Source: Heterohyrax brucei
Lineage: Eukaryota > Chordata > Mammalia > Hyracoidea > Procaviidae
Assembly: GCA_028571685.1 (NCBI GenBank)
Contig: CM053158.1
Coordinates: 50,824,501-50,888,500 of the forward strand
DNA: 64,000 nt
Direction of reading: 5' to 3'
Position numbers and translations under genes: made by a program. Positions 19,690-29,764 of this stretch are shown here, piece after piece (the first letter of the stretch is position 1; every line of letters begins with the position of its first letter). The notes under the pieces were generated by a model. The model did no database searches. It worked only from the letters and a program-made list of their open reading frames with translations, and was not told the origin of the DNA.

Positions 19690-20265
19690 GGTGGGTGTGG
19701 TTTCTTCTCTCTGTATCTTCTTCCCAGGACCGCATAGCTCAGTGGGGACTAGGCCTGCCTTCTCAGGGCTATGGCAAGGCCATCTCGTGCTCTTTCTTTT
19801 CTCCTTCTCATAGTCTGCCCTGACACTCCGGTCCCCAGGTCTGGCAGGCAGCTGGACATAAGGATGGGGCTTAGTGGACGTAGGTCAGTGGCCTTGTGTC
19901 TCAGCTCAGTTTGCTTACCCCAGGGCTCTGTCCCGCCTGGGCACTAGCTTAGCTTATGATACAAGGGCCAATTTTAGCTTCCTTCCCCTGATCCCTCATG
20001 TGAACTTGTGTCCCAAAGGGACTTTGTGGGATCGCAGTTAGTGTGTGGGTGGGGCAGGGAATGGGTTCTGGTTTGGCAGGATTCATGCATTCCTGAGTCC
20101 CGAAAACATTTGTATATTATAAGAATCAAGGCCCTAGAAATGGCATTTCTTGTTTCCCCTTCCAGTATTTAAAACAAACAAACTGAAAGGGAGGGGGAAA
20201 AGAACCCTTCACATATATTATGCAAACACAATCTGTTTGTGAATAAAATAATTTATAAAGACAAT
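19690..20265. other. Unique DNA, no feature recognised
   Basis: No repeat family recognised and no exon supported. Confidence 0.4.
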
Positions 20266-20335
20266 CAGGAAGTTTTCCACATAGGTAAAAACTGCCATGG
20301 GCTTCCTCTCAGTTGTCCTTCTGTACATAACTCAC

Positions 20336-20396
20336 ATGTGCACACGGGCATGCGTGCACGCGTGTGCACACACACACGCACACACACATAATTAGT
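20336..20396. repeat. (CA)/(CG)-mixed alternating tract
   Basis: About 60 bases of nearly unbroken purine-pyrimidine alternation (gtgcacgcgtgtgcacac and cacacgcacacacac). A Z-DNA-prone microsatellite. Confidence 0.85.
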
Positions 20397-20399
20397 GTG

Positions 20400-20595
20400 T
20401 TTTTGCCTCCATGAGAGGGATCATATGGTATATGTATGTGTGATGTAATGCTGTAGCTTGTCTTTCTTGCTTAACCTGCTTTGGAGAATCTTCCTGTATC
20501 AGTGACCAAAAGGAAACTCTATTTCAATGAATGACAGCGTGCTATTCCACTACATGCATGTGGAGCGGTTCATTTAACCACTCCTTGTTGAGGGA
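20400..20595. mobile_element. Possible L1 3' fragment
   Basis: The words tttggagaatcttcctgtat and gtgctattccactacatgca, ttcatttaaccactccttgt resemble the 3' region of an old L1 ('tattccattgtatgaa ... ttaaccagtc'). Ends are unclear. Confidence 0.45.
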
Positions 20596-20597
20596 TG

Positions 20598-21110
20598 TTG
20601 CTTTTGGGAGCTACTGAGTCACTTCTGACTCGTAGTTACCCTGTGTACAACAGGAGGAAATACTAATTGGTCCTGTGCTGTTCTTACAATTGTTGTTAGG
20701 CTTGAATCCACTGCAGCAGCCACTACGTCAATTCATCACCTTGAGAGCCTTCCTCTTTTTCAGTGACCCTCTGCTTTACCAAGGATGATGTCCTTCTCCA
20801 GGAACTGATCCCTCCTGAAAACACATCCGAAGTATCTGAGACATAATCTCTCCATCTTTGCTTATAAAGAACATTCTGGTTGTAGTTCTTCCAAGACAGT
20901 TTTGTTCATTCCTTTGGAAATCCATGGTATATTTGATATTCTTCTCCAATCACAATTCAAAGGTGTCAATTCGGCAGGCTTCTTTATTCATCATCCAGCT
21001 TTCACATGCATATGAGGCAATTGCAAACACCATGGCTTAGGTCAGGTGCACCTACCTTAGACTTCAAGATAGTGTCTTTGCTTTTCAATGCTTTAAGGGG
21101 GTTTTTTGCT
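20598..21110 (-). mobile_element. RTE (BovB-class) LINE 3' end, antisense
   Basis: Reverse order of the RTE 3' part: tgactcgtagttaccctgtg, gccttcctctttttcagtga, ccaaggatgatgtccttctc, cacatgcatatgaggcaat, gacttcaagatagtgtcttt. On minus this encodes remnants of the C-terminal tail after the reverse transcriptase. It is 5' truncated, as is usual for LINEs. Confidence 0.88.
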
Positions 21111-21264
21111 TCAAATTTGTACAGTGCAGTGTTGATTCGTATTTGGTTTTTATCCTGTGGTTTCAGCCTCACAAACTCTGTCCCAGTGAATATTCTTGTA
21201 TATACCTCCCTTGTGCATGTGTGAACATAAGCACACACACATGTGTTAGGGAGCTATGGAGATT

Positions 21265-21645
21265 ATATGGTTGTCCAGCAAGTATTTACCCTTCCCCTCC
21301 CCTAAACTCCATGGGAGAAATATACTTCCACACCTCTCTTCCTTTTACAATTGGGCTTGGCCACCTGACTTGCTTTGACCAGTAGGACAAGGGTGGAAGT
21401 GATGGTGGCCAGTACGGAGCCTGGTTCTTCAGAAAGCTTGTGGGCTTCCACTCCCCCTTGTGTTTCTGCCGCTGCCATGAGAATAACCTACTGAAGTCCA
21501 AGGAGGAAGAGAGATGTAGCCTGGAGTCCAGCCTAGATCAGCCAAACTCCAGCCAACCTGTGGGCAAAATAGCTGAGAAAACAGAACGTTTGTGATTCTA
21601 AAGCTGAAAATTTAAGGTTGTTACAGAGTGAGTGTTGCCTGATAC
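21265..21645 (+). mobile_element. Old LTR remnant, MaLR/ERVL-like (fossil)
   Basis: The words ggccacctgacttgctttga, ccagtaggacaagggtgg, cgctgccatgagaataacc, atcagccaaactccagcc and an end aggttgttacagagtgagtg match a common eutherian LTR. Worn; family call is tentative. Confidence 0.5.
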
Positions 21646-21691
21646 AGGAATACCGGTGGGTAGAGCTTGAGTAATTATTAAAATATTGAAT

Positions 21692-21903
21692 GTTGGTGCC
21701 CTTTGACCTAGCTCTTGTCGCAAAGTAGATTCAGATTTGTGGTGACTCCACCCACATGTGCAGAGTAGAGTGGCTCCATAAGCCTTTTAAGTCAGTGTCT
21801 TTTCAGAAGTGATTGCCGGGTCTGCCTTTTGAGTCACCTCTGGGTGTGTTGGAACCACCAGACTTTTAGCTAGTAGTCAAGTGCTTAACCTCCAGGGACC
21901 CTC
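21692..21903 (-). mobile_element. AfroSINE, type C, antisense
   Basis: The words gatttgtggtgactccaccc, tttcagaagtgattgccggg, agtcacctctgggtgtgttgg, aagtgcttaacctccaggg. Confidence 0.8.
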
Positions 21904-21904
21904 C

Positions 21905-23295
21905 TGGACATGAGCCTACTGAAGTACTCCATACATGGATACAGTGACTTTTAAGCAAAGTCCTTCTTGGTAAGAGAGGGTGTCCTGTAGGTCCTATTTG
22001 ATGGATGGGGCTACTCAGCCACTGAGCTGCTAAATCACTTAGCAGCTGATGCAGGGTGTCAATGATGGATTGGAAAAATCTATAAAAAGAGTTTGGTGCC
22101 AACATCCTGCTGCTCAGCACAACAGCTCGGGGGGCGGGGTTGGGGGGCAAGGGGAACAGAACCCTGCCACTACACCTGCGTGTCCCACCTGGCCTTTCTG
22201 CAGCCACAGGGTGGTGGAAAGTTTGACATGAGAGCCTTCCAGTGTCTTCATCCTTGGAACCTTTCCCAGAAGGACCTGCATTCCCACCCCCACCCATCCC
22301 TACATACTGCTGATCTATAGGAGGCTGCTGGGTGCTCAAGACTGGCTAGGAAAACTCATACGATAGAATACCTGGGGAAAGAATAATTTCCCATTGGATT
22401 GAAGTTGACTTGTTTTCCACTCACCTGCCAGACAGCCAATCTCTTTTCACCAAAGGGCCGTGTTTCTCAGACCACCTCGTTTGCTTGCCCTGGTTCTCCA
22501 GCAGTCTCTTGAGTCCAGTCACGTGGGTGCGTCCTTTGGTGCAGAGGTGCTCAGGGCTGCAGGCCGGGGTTCGATGCCTGGTTCTCTTGCCTCATCCCTC
22601 AGAGACCCACTAAAGGCCGAGGGGAACAAAATGGACTCCAACACAAGGCCTCACAAACACCTCGGGAGAGAAGTCCGTCTTTTGTTGGGAGAAAGCCCAG
22701 ATGGAATCTCTGGGCTGGGAAACAGATCTGTTTGCTTGCTATCCCCACTCGCCTCTTGGTTCATCTGTCACTGTGAGCTCAGTGCTGATAATTCTGTCGA
22801 GAAGGAGCACTCGCCTGGTTTGGCAGTGAATTAAGTTGAGAGGGTTTATTGTCCTCAGCAAAAACTCCCTGTGTCTGTGGTTATTTATGGCGGATGCTGT
22901 TCTCAGAGTTGGGGGCGGTGGGTTGCTTCCTGGAGGAGGCTGGAGCCGTCGGGATCTTCCTGCCCAGACAAGGTTGCGGGCATCTGTGAATCAGCCCGAA
23001 GTGCCTGCCCACCTACAGGGAAGAGATGAACAGAGGACACTGTGCTCATCCACCATCCTTGGATGTCCCCTCGCTCATTCTGAGAACTGCTCTCTCCCAG
23101 CCACTGCTAAGGGAAGCAGCCACGATGGAGGAGGTGGCTACTGATTTCATCAGTGCGGGCACAAGGCTGATGGTCCACAGGTTGGTCAGTGACTTAGGAG
23201 GTGCCAGGTGTGCACAGCTCCACCCAACCAACACAGAAACAGTCACCTTTGGGCTACTATGCTCTCTTCCGTCTTCATGGATGCAGTGGTTCCTC
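21905..23295. other. Unique DNA, no feature recognised
   Basis: About 1.4 kb without a named repeat. Locally GC-rich (a gggggcgggg run near 22130 and ggttgggggg after it). Several open frames of 60-160 codons on both strands lack recognisable domains. No exon can be supported. Confidence 0.45.
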
Positions 23296-23296
23296 G

Positions 23297-23462
23297 TTGT
23301 TGTTGAGTTGATTCTGACTCATGGCTTCCCCGTGTCCAATTGCAGAACATGCTTCATTGGGTTTTCTTTTTTCAGAAGGAGTTCACAACGTCTTTCTTTC
23401 ACAGTACCACTGGGTGGGTTCCCGTGGCCAACCTTCAGGTTAACAGTCAAGTACAAATCATT
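23297..23462 (-). mobile_element. AfroSINE, type C, antisense
   Basis: The words tgttgttgagttgattctga, ttttttcagaaggagttcac, accactgggtgggttccc, ggccaaccttcaggttaac. Confidence 0.8.
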
Positions 23463-23479
23463 TGTACCTCCTAGGCACC

Positions 23480-23665
23480 TTGGGGATGTTGTAGTATCCC
23501 ATGTAACCCTCAAAACAACCCTATGTGGTCGCTACTATTATTATTGTTGTACAGATGAAGAAACGGAAGCACAGAGAAGTCAAGAAACTTGCCCAAAGTC
23601 ACACAGCTAGTAAGTGGTGGATTCAGGATACAAATCCAGGCCTGACTGATTCCATAGGCTACACT
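23480..23665 (-). mobile_element. MIR SINE (antisense)
   Basis: Clear antisense MIR: attgttgtacagatgaagaa, acggaagcacagagaagtc, aacttgcccaaagtcacac, agctagtaagtggtggattc, caaatccaggcctgactg. Confidence 0.88.
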
Positions 23666-24495
23666 AATTAACTATTGCCTCTCTTCAAGATGGCTTATAG
23701 TAGCATAGGTTCAGGGAAGTTACTGAATTCATGCTGTGGACAGGAAAGATAACAGTGCTTGGAGTCACGTAGGAGATTGAACACAACTGTTCCTTAATCC
23801 CTAGGTCTCTTTAAGCCCCAGGCATGACAGTAATTATCTCCTTCTCTTGTGGCTTTAAGTAGCCAATGTGGGCTCTGGTCACTGCTCAAGGATCCCAAGC
23901 TCTGGGACTTTTGGTTTGTTTCTTTTTGCAGGAAATATCCAGTTAATGCAGAGAGTTGCTCAGTTTGAGTGGCAAAAGCCAACTGCCTCCCTCCTGAATT
24001 TGTTCTTCCCAAAGGAATACCTCGGACCACTGTCTCCCCTGGGGGACCACTGCCATAGCCAGTACCTGAACACCAGCATCAGCTCTGGTTCTGATGCCGT
24101 CAGAAACCCCAGGATTGACCCTTGATGGGTCTCCGGACAGTGGGTTGGAGATGCAAGTACTGCCAATAGAGTACTCTCCAGGTGCAGCCTTCTACAAACA
24201 GCTGGAACAGCCGCAGGGCCAGGAAGGGGCGGTCCAGCTGCCTGGCAGCTCCTGGCAGGCGTGCTGCTGGGGACTGCACCACGCCAGCTCTTCTGTACTC
24301 AGTACTGCCGGGCTGGCCAACACTAATATTTACATTCAAAGGCCAGGCTGCAGCCCGGGGCTGCTTCTAGTCCTCACGGCTCTCCTGAGCCCAGGGGATG
24401 GATTTGTACAGTGGGGTGTTGGGAGGCAGCCTGTGTGGGCTGCGAGAGAGTCACATGAGTTGCCAGGAACTCTGCTGGGCAGGCAAAGAGGCCCA
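23666..24495. other. Unique DNA with possible regulatory words
   Basis: No repeat is recognised. Around 24320-24342 a forkhead-type tatttac and a TCF/LEF-type ttcaaagg lie side by side. A plus-strand open frame at 24094-24672 (192 codons) runs into the neighbouring MIR and shows no domain. I treat it as chance. Confidence 0.4.
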
Positions 24496-24499
24496 AGGC

Positions 24500-24645
24500 C
24501 TCAAATAACAAAAATAACAGCAGTGATAATAATAGCAGTTATTTATAAGGCACTTACTATATGCCAGATGTTGGGATATGTCTTTCCCATGCATTTTTGT
24601 TTTAGTTCTCACCCCAGTGCTCCGAGTCAGGTGTGTCTTTTAGTT
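24500..24645 (-). mobile_element. MIR SINE (antisense)
   Basis: The words gataataatagcagttattt, aaggcacttactatatgcca and tgttgggatatgtctttccc give the tail part of antisense MIR. Confidence 0.7.
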
Positions 24646-24647
24646 TC

Positions 24648-24778
24648 ACAGTCTAGAAAATCAGGGCTGTGAACCAGGTTCCTTCAGGCTCTGATCCCTG
24701 CTGAGAACTTGCATTTCTAGCAAGTTCCCAAGTGATGCTAATACCACCAGTTAGGGACCAATTCTGAGAGCCATTAGT
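24648..24778 (-). mobile_element. MER5A (antisense)
   Basis: The words gagaacttgcatttctagca, agttcccaagtgatgcta, ataccaccagttagggacc and attctgagagcc match the MER5A end. Confidence 0.75.
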
Positions 24779-24783
24779 AAAGC

Positions 24784-24975
24784 CAACCACCAGATGCTCC
24801 TTGGAAACTCCAGGAGGCAGTTCAGCTTTGTCTTATAGGGTCTCTGTGGGTCAGAATCAAACTCCAATAGGACAGAGTTAAACTGCATCCTGGAGTTTCC
24901 AAGGAACAACTGGTGGATTTGAACTGCCGATCTTTTGGTTAGCAGCCATTTCACTTAGTCACCATACCACCAGAG
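24784..24975. mobile_element. Tail-to-tail inverted pair of AfroSINE pieces
   Basis: A sense piece (caccagatgctccttggaaa to the tail gtgggtcagaatcaa, 24789-24857) meets an antisense piece (aataggacagagttaaactg to ttttggttagcagcc, 24868-24950). About 49 bases of the arms can pair with few mismatches. Both arms carry the unusual gaaactccaggaggcagtt/atgcagtt where other copies read gaaactctatggggcagtt. The shared change suggests an inverted duplication of one copy more than two insertions. Confidence 0.8.
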
Positions 24976-24976
24976 C

Positions 24977-25090
24977 TCAGTGGTCATCAGAATTTACTGT
25001 ACTGAAGAATCACTTGGGAATCTTGGTAAACCATAGATTCTGATTCAGTATATCTGGGCATAGAAATGCAACTGGTTCAAAGCCCTGTAG
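24977..25090 (+). mobile_element. MER5-like hAT MITE fragment
   Basis: The words agaatcacttgggaatcttgg, taaaccatagattctgattc, agtatatctgggcatag match MER5A/B. Short antisense MIR words (cctgtccaaggtcacatat) follow at 25119-25138. Confidence 0.65.
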
Positions 25091-25299
25091 GAAATAGGGT
25101 CTAAGAAAAGTTAGTAGCCTGTCCAAGGTCACATATCTTGTAAGTGATGGCCCTCCATGGTCAGGAAGACCTTGGAAATTTTATGATCAGGTGCTGACAA
25201 GGACTGGGCAGTTTGATGCAATGGGTGAAGCCCAGTAAGCTGAAGGCAATAGAGGTTGGTAGAGACTGAGGCACAGTGAAGACAGAATACCCTGCCTAG

Positions 25300-25490
25300 T
25301 GCCCCGGGTGGTACAGTGGTTAAGTGAGCAACTACTAGTTGGTAGGTTGGTACTTCAAACCCACCCGGTGGTACCTGGGAAGACAGACCTTGCATTCTGC
25401 TTCCTGAAGGTCCCAGCCATGGAGACCCTGTGGAGCAGTACTATTCTGCACACACGGTGTCACCGTGAGCGGGAATGGCCTCCACAGGGA
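25300..25490 (+). mobile_element. AfroSINE, type C-like, sense
   Basis: The words gggtggtacagtggttaagt, ttggtacttcaaacccaccc, tcccagccatggagaccctg, acacacggtgtcaccgtgag. The head is well kept and the middle is like other non-short types. Confidence 0.75.
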
Positions 25491-25499
25491 TCAGTGACG

Positions 25500-26120
25500 G
25501 TGGCAATGCCCAGCTCCAGGTGGTGGTTGCCGTGAGGGAAAGTGGATCCAGTGAGTAAGATCATTAGGTTCTCAAGAGAAAATCTTCACATGTTTGTTTT
25601 TATAATCAGGGGAAATTTGTGTTTATACATCTACACATTTTTGTGTGAAGTCTTCCAATTTTTAAATGTTGGCCCACATTCCTCTTCTATAAAAACATAG
25701 GAGACGTCAAATCAAACATAGCTTCAGGGGACACCTCTGCTCTGATGCCAGAGCCCTGCTTGGGTACCCCTCCACGTGATTTCCTCCAAACAGAAGGTGA
25801 CAGGGAAACTTCGTCTGAACTGGGGGTCTGTGGTCTGGTTGTCACCCTGAACAAGTTTTGATGGGGGGAACCCTAGGGGCAGGTCCCCCTTAGCTGCAGA
25901 CAATCAGGCCTGTGGTGAGCTCATACCTTGGAGACCCTCCCACCAGCACTTCTCCGCTGGGTTCCATTCTCATGAAGTAGACAGTCTGCTTAGTCAAGAG
26001 ATGTGTCACCTCAGAGACCACATTATCTCTTCCAGGCCACTCTTCAAAGCCTGGAGACCCTGGAATTGCCCATCTGAAAGGTCTAAAGCCCACTTCTGGG
26101 ACCTGTGCTTCGGTTCTCTG
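25500..26120. other. Unique DNA, no feature recognised
   Basis: AT-rich to 25700, then GC-moderate. No repeat or exon recognised. Confidence 0.4.
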
Positions 26121-26126
26121 TTCCCA

Positions 26127-26274
26127 AAACCAAACCCACTGCTGCTGAGTTGATTCCAACTCATAGTGACTCTACAGGACAATCACGTAGGACTCCCAAA
26201 GGGGTGCCTGGTGGACTCCAACAGCAGCTTTTTGACTAACAGCCAAATGCTCAACCACTGCTCCATCCAGGATC
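26127..26274 (-). mobile_element. AfroSINE, antisense
   Basis: The words aaaccaaacccactgctgct, gagttgattccaactcatag, tgactctacaggaca, ggggtgcctggtggactcc. The head is drifted (ctccatccaggatcc). It abuts an antisense LTR. Confidence 0.9.
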
Positions 26275-26760
26275 CAATTATCTGTTGCTGTCTAACAAAT
26301 CACCTAAACTTAGTGGTATGAAACAGTGGTTCATTATTATTAATATCTCACTCTGTTCAGGGGTGGCCTAGGCTCTGTGAAATACTTTTTCTTGATCTCT
26401 TTGAGATCCAGTCAGAGGGCACCCAGGCTGGCATCACCTGAGGCTTCTTTCACTCACATGTTTGTGGTGAATGCTGGCTGTTGGCTGGAACCTCAGCTGG
26501 GCATGCAGCCACAGCCCCTGCACGTGTCCTCTCTGGGTGGCTTGTGTTTCCTCATAGCATGGCTGCCGAGTTCTAAGAACAAGCACAGTAAGAGAAGAAG
26601 CCAGAAGGGAGAGGAACCACCTTTTATGGTCTGTCTTTCAAGTCACATCCACCACTCATCTCTCAGTTTGTTGTGTGTGATGGCTGTGATTCCAGAAGTC
26701 ACATCACTAGCATTTCAAATGCCAGTAGGGTTACGATGGCAGATAGGTTTCAGACTAATA
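26275..26760 (-). mobile_element. Old LTR-like element, antisense (fossil, tentative)
   Basis: The words attatctgttgctgtctaac, aaatcacctaaacttagtgg, tatgaaacagtggttcattatt and later gttggctggaacctcagctgg match a common eutherian LTR in reverse. Family call (MaLR/ERVL) is tentative, and the distal end is unclear. Confidence 0.55.
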
Positions 26761-27070
26761 TAGACTAGGAAGAAAGCTCTGACAACCTATTTCCGGAAAC
26801 CAGCCAGTGAGTCCCTGTGGATCACAACAGAACGTTGTCTGCCTTGCTTTGGGTGCACCATCAGGAGCAACCAGCTGGGGGAACACCTTGTGTTTGGTGA
26901 AACAGAGGCCCACTGAGGGTGAGGGGGACCCAGCAGGGGACCCTCAGTGAGAATGATCGGCACAGTAGCTGCAAGGATGGGCTCGGACCTGCCGGTGATC
27001 ATGAGGGTGACGCACGTTGCTCATAAGGTCTCTGTGAGTCATAGCCTGTTTGACAGGAACTGTGGATGTG
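26761..27070. other. Unique DNA, no feature recognised
   Basis: No repeat or exon recognised. Confidence 0.35.
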
Positions 27071-27073
27071 TTT

Positions 27074-27224
27074 AGAAACCCTGATGGCATGGTGGTTAAA
27101 TGCTACAGCTGCTAACCAAAGGGTCAGCAGTTCAAATTCACCAGGTGCTGCTTGGAAACTCTATGGGGCAGTTCTACTAACTTATAGGGTCTCTATGAGT
27201 CAGGATCAGCTTGATGGCAATGGG
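27074..27224 (+). mobile_element. AfroSINE, short type, with microsatellite tail
   Basis: Sense copy: gaaaccctgatggcatggtgg, ttaaatgctacagctgctaac, aagggtcagcagttcaaatt, cttggaaactctatggggc, tctatgagtcaggatcagc. Its tail passes directly into a (TATC)n run. Confidence 0.93.
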
Positions 27225-27300
27225 TGTGTATCTATCTACCTATCTGTCTGTCTATCTATCTATCATCGCCTGTGTATCTACCTATCTCAGAAGTCATACA
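27225..27300. repeat. (CTAT)n/(CTGT)n microsatellite
   Basis: Tandem ctat, ctgt and ctac units directly after the AfroSINE tail. It probably grew from that tail. Confidence 0.85.
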
Positions 27301-28370
27301 GTGTCACTTCTTCCACACTTTACTAGTTGTGGCAGTCACAGTTCTGTTCAGGTTCAGGAGGAAGAGACATAGACTCTACCTCTTAATGACAGTGGGACAA
27401 GGTCACTTTGTAGGAAGAGCATATGGGACGGGAGATATTTCCATGGCTCACTTTGGAAAATATCACCTGTACTGTCTGAACAGTCTCTTTCCCTGAGATC
27501 ATCTCCAGGGAAGACTGAGCAGCCAGTGGCTAAGGGGCTGGGCTGGGGGCTGGGAGTGACTGGGGCTTGGATGGGATGTCCACATGCCAGCAGACACAGC
27601 CCTCTGACCTTACAAATGCTGGGAATTTGCTTTGAGGGGCTCTCACTGACAGCCCCATGCAGAGGAGGCCAGGGGTACCTGCTGGGGTTCGAGCGATGGC
27701 TGCTGCTGAGAAGGAAATTTGTGGAGAGGAGGTGAGGCAGAGGTCAGTGAGCTGCTGTGTGTCCTCCAGCGTCCAGCTTAACAAACAATCTTGCATGAGT
27801 ATAGAAAGAAGGGTCAGAGTTCCCAGGTGCTGTGAGGGAGCAAGTGTCATGGCTGTTGCAAGAACTCACTTTTGCAGTGTTGGGGACACAGGACGCACAT
27901 CCTCATGACAGGTCAATGTGGGCCACACTGCAGGGCTTCATAGGAGGGAGAGGTTAAAGCACAGGGTTGCAGACATCACAGGGAGTGGGGTGGGGAGGGG
28001 TGGAAGGGGGGCACTGGACGGGATGGTGTGTGGAGCTTCAAGAAATATTGATGTCAGGTCTGTCCTCGGACATTCTGACCAGGTCTGCCAGACTGTTTGC
28101 TTACACAGGAGGACTTTCAAAAGCTCCCTAGTGGTTCTAGTGTGCAGTCCTATTAAGCCAGAAAAGAAATAGCTAAAGGCAAAAGGCCCTTGGGCCTCAG
28201 TGATGGAAATGACTTGAAGAGGTAAGAGAAGACATTCTGGGTGAGTGGAACAGCCTCAGTATACGAACGAGGCTAGGGAAATAGGTGTTGCAGACTCGGG
28301 GGGTAGGCAGGATAGCCTATGGTACTAGTGTTAGTAATAATTTTTAAAAGGTTGACAGGACACAGGCGAT
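27301..28370. other. Unique DNA, no feature recognised
   Basis: About 1.1 kb without a named repeat. Open frames of up to about 105 codons lack domains. A G-rich run (ggggtggggaggggtgg) sits at 27986-28002 and could form a G-quadruplex on plus. Confidence 0.4.
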
Positions 28371-28374
28371 GTTA

Positions 28375-28515
28375 AATCAGCTTGACTACAATCTGATCTC
28401 ACCAGCTTTATCACAACTCTGTGAGGCAGCTGTTTTAATGCCCATTTAACAACTGGGAAAACTGAGGCTTACATAGGTGGTCTGCTTTGCTGGCTCAAAG
28501 CTGAGACTTGAACCA
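28375..28515 (-). mobile_element. MIR SINE (antisense)
   Basis: The words ttatcacaactctgtgaggc, atgcccatttaacaactgg, gaaaactgaggcttacatag, gctgagacttgaaccatgg. Confidence 0.75.
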
Positions 28516-28846
28516 TGGCTCTCTGGGTCTGAAGATGATATCTGCAGGGGGTCACTGGTGCAAAAGTGAGAAATTCTAAACTTGATCTAGAGGTAGCAGT
28601 GTAAGTTGGGGTTCAAGCAAGTGGCTTGTTGGAGTAGGTACTTGTGGGATGATGAGCATGACAGAGCGGCATGGGGGTGAGCGGGGTGTGAGTGTGACTG
28701 TATGTGAGCTCATTTGCGTGAGAGAATGTGGTAGGATGGCATCCGAAAGGGATGACAGTGGCACCTGGTTACAGCTCAGGGGCCTGACCTACTGTCATAC
28801 TGTCCCTCTCTTTCTGTCCAATTGAGGAGGCCTGGAGCCACCTTAA
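28516..28846. other. Unique DNA, no feature recognised
   Basis: A GT-rich patch (gtgagcggggtgtgagtgtg) near 28676. No exon recognised. Confidence 0.35.
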
Positions 28847-28847
28847 G

Positions 28848-28948
28848 GAGCCTGGGTAGCATGATGGTGAAGGGCTGGGCTGCTGACTGCCAAGCAGCTG
28901 GTTCCAACCCATGGGAGAAAGATGTGGCAGCCTGCCGTCATGAAGACT
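28848..28948 (+). mobile_element. AfroSINE, long type, 3' truncated
   Basis: The words gagcctgggtagcatgatgg, gggctgctgactgccaagc, and the long-type block catgggagaaagatgtggca. It is cut off where an antisense RTE begins. Confidence 0.75.
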
Positions 28949-29082
28949 GTTGTTAGGGGCAGTGGAAACACTGCCTGGTCCTTCACCATCTGCGCAGTCT
29001 GTGCTGTGTTTGAGCCCACTGTTGCAGCCACACTGTGTCAATCCATCTTCTTAGGAGTCTTTCTTTTTCATTGACCCTCTCC
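28949..29082 (-). mobile_element. RTE LINE 3' piece, antisense, left part
   Basis: The words tgttgttaggggcagtggaa, acactgcctggtccttcac, cactgttgcagccacactg and tctttctttttcattgaccc. The same element goes on at 29433 after two AfroSINEs. Confidence 0.85.
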
Positions 29083-29262
29083 CTGATAGTGTAGTGGATA
29101 AGTGCTATGACTCGACGGCACTTGGCTTGGCTGCTAACCAAAAGGTAGGCAGTTCAAATCCACCAGGTGCTCCTTGGAAACTATGGGGCAGTTCTACTCT
29201 GACTTTATAGGGTCACTATGAGTCGGAATCGACTTGACGACAGTGGATTTGGTTTTTTTCTC
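29083..29262 (+). mobile_element. AfroSINE, short type, inserted in RTE
   Basis: Sense copy: cctgatagtgtagtggataa, aaaaggtaggcagttcaaat, gtgctccttggaaactatgg, actatgagtcggaatcgact and a TTTTTTT tail. It carries an extra stretch after the head (gactcgacggcacttggc), which looks like a small duplication of tail sequence. Confidence 0.9.
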
Positions 29263-29270
29263 TACTGTAC

Positions 29271-29432
29271 CTGGAAACCCTAGTGATGCAGTGGTTAAGA
29301 ACTACAGCCATTAACCCAAAGGGCCTGCAGGTCAAATCCATCAGACTGTCCCTGGAAACCCAGTGGGGGCAGTTCTACTATGTCTGATAGGGTGGCTAAG
29401 AGTTGGAACTGACTGGATGGCCAGAGGCTTGG
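29271..29432 (+). mobile_element. AfroSINE, short type, inserted in RTE
   Basis: Sense copy: tggaaaccctagtgatgcag, tggttaagaactacagcc, ttggaactgactggatggcc. Second of two side-by-side sense copies. Confidence 0.88.
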
Positions 29433-29487
29433 GGTTCTTCTTTTCTTTTTTCCCCCCACCTTACGAAGCATAATGTCCTTCTCCAGG
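29433..29487 (-). mobile_element. RTE LINE 3' piece, antisense, right part
   Basis: The words ccaccttacgaagcataatg and tccttctccagggactta follow on from 29082 in the RTE order 'tttcattgaccctc ... cttaccaagcatgatgtccttctcc'. Confidence 0.8.
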
Positions 29488-29583
29488 GACTTACAGCCCT
29501 GGAAGCCCTCTACGGTAGTTCTACACAGTCCTATAGAGTTGCTATGAGCTGGAGTCAACTTGGTGGCAGTGGCTTTGGGTTTG
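29488..29583 (+). mobile_element. AfroSINE 3' half
   Basis: The words cagccctggaagccctctac, agtcctatagagttgctatg, agctggagtcaacttggtgg. It begins at the 'acagccttggaaaccct' point of the long type. Confidence 0.8.
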
Positions 29584-29764
29584 GGGAGCGGCCTTCCCTA
29601 GGCCGCAGGGCCTTCCTGCGTACCTCCAGCCTCTCGGCCCTGGCTTACGCTGTCACTGCGCCTGAAACTCTTGCTCGCTGTGTCCAGCTATCTCAGCCCT
29701 TCTCCTTCTTCCCTGTGCAGCTGAGACTACTTCCTCCAGGGAGTTGCACAAAGTGAATATTGAG

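Noticed and set aside
23026-23610. A 194-codon plus-strand open frame
   Set aside because: Its second half is an antisense AfroSINE and an antisense MIR.
24094-24672. A 192-codon plus-strand open frame
   Set aside because: It ends inside an antisense MIR and has no recognisable domain.
27986-28002. Possible G-quadruplex ggggtggggaggggtgg as a regulatory site
   Set aside because: Could fold, but a single G-rich run in unique DNA is not enough to call a functional site.
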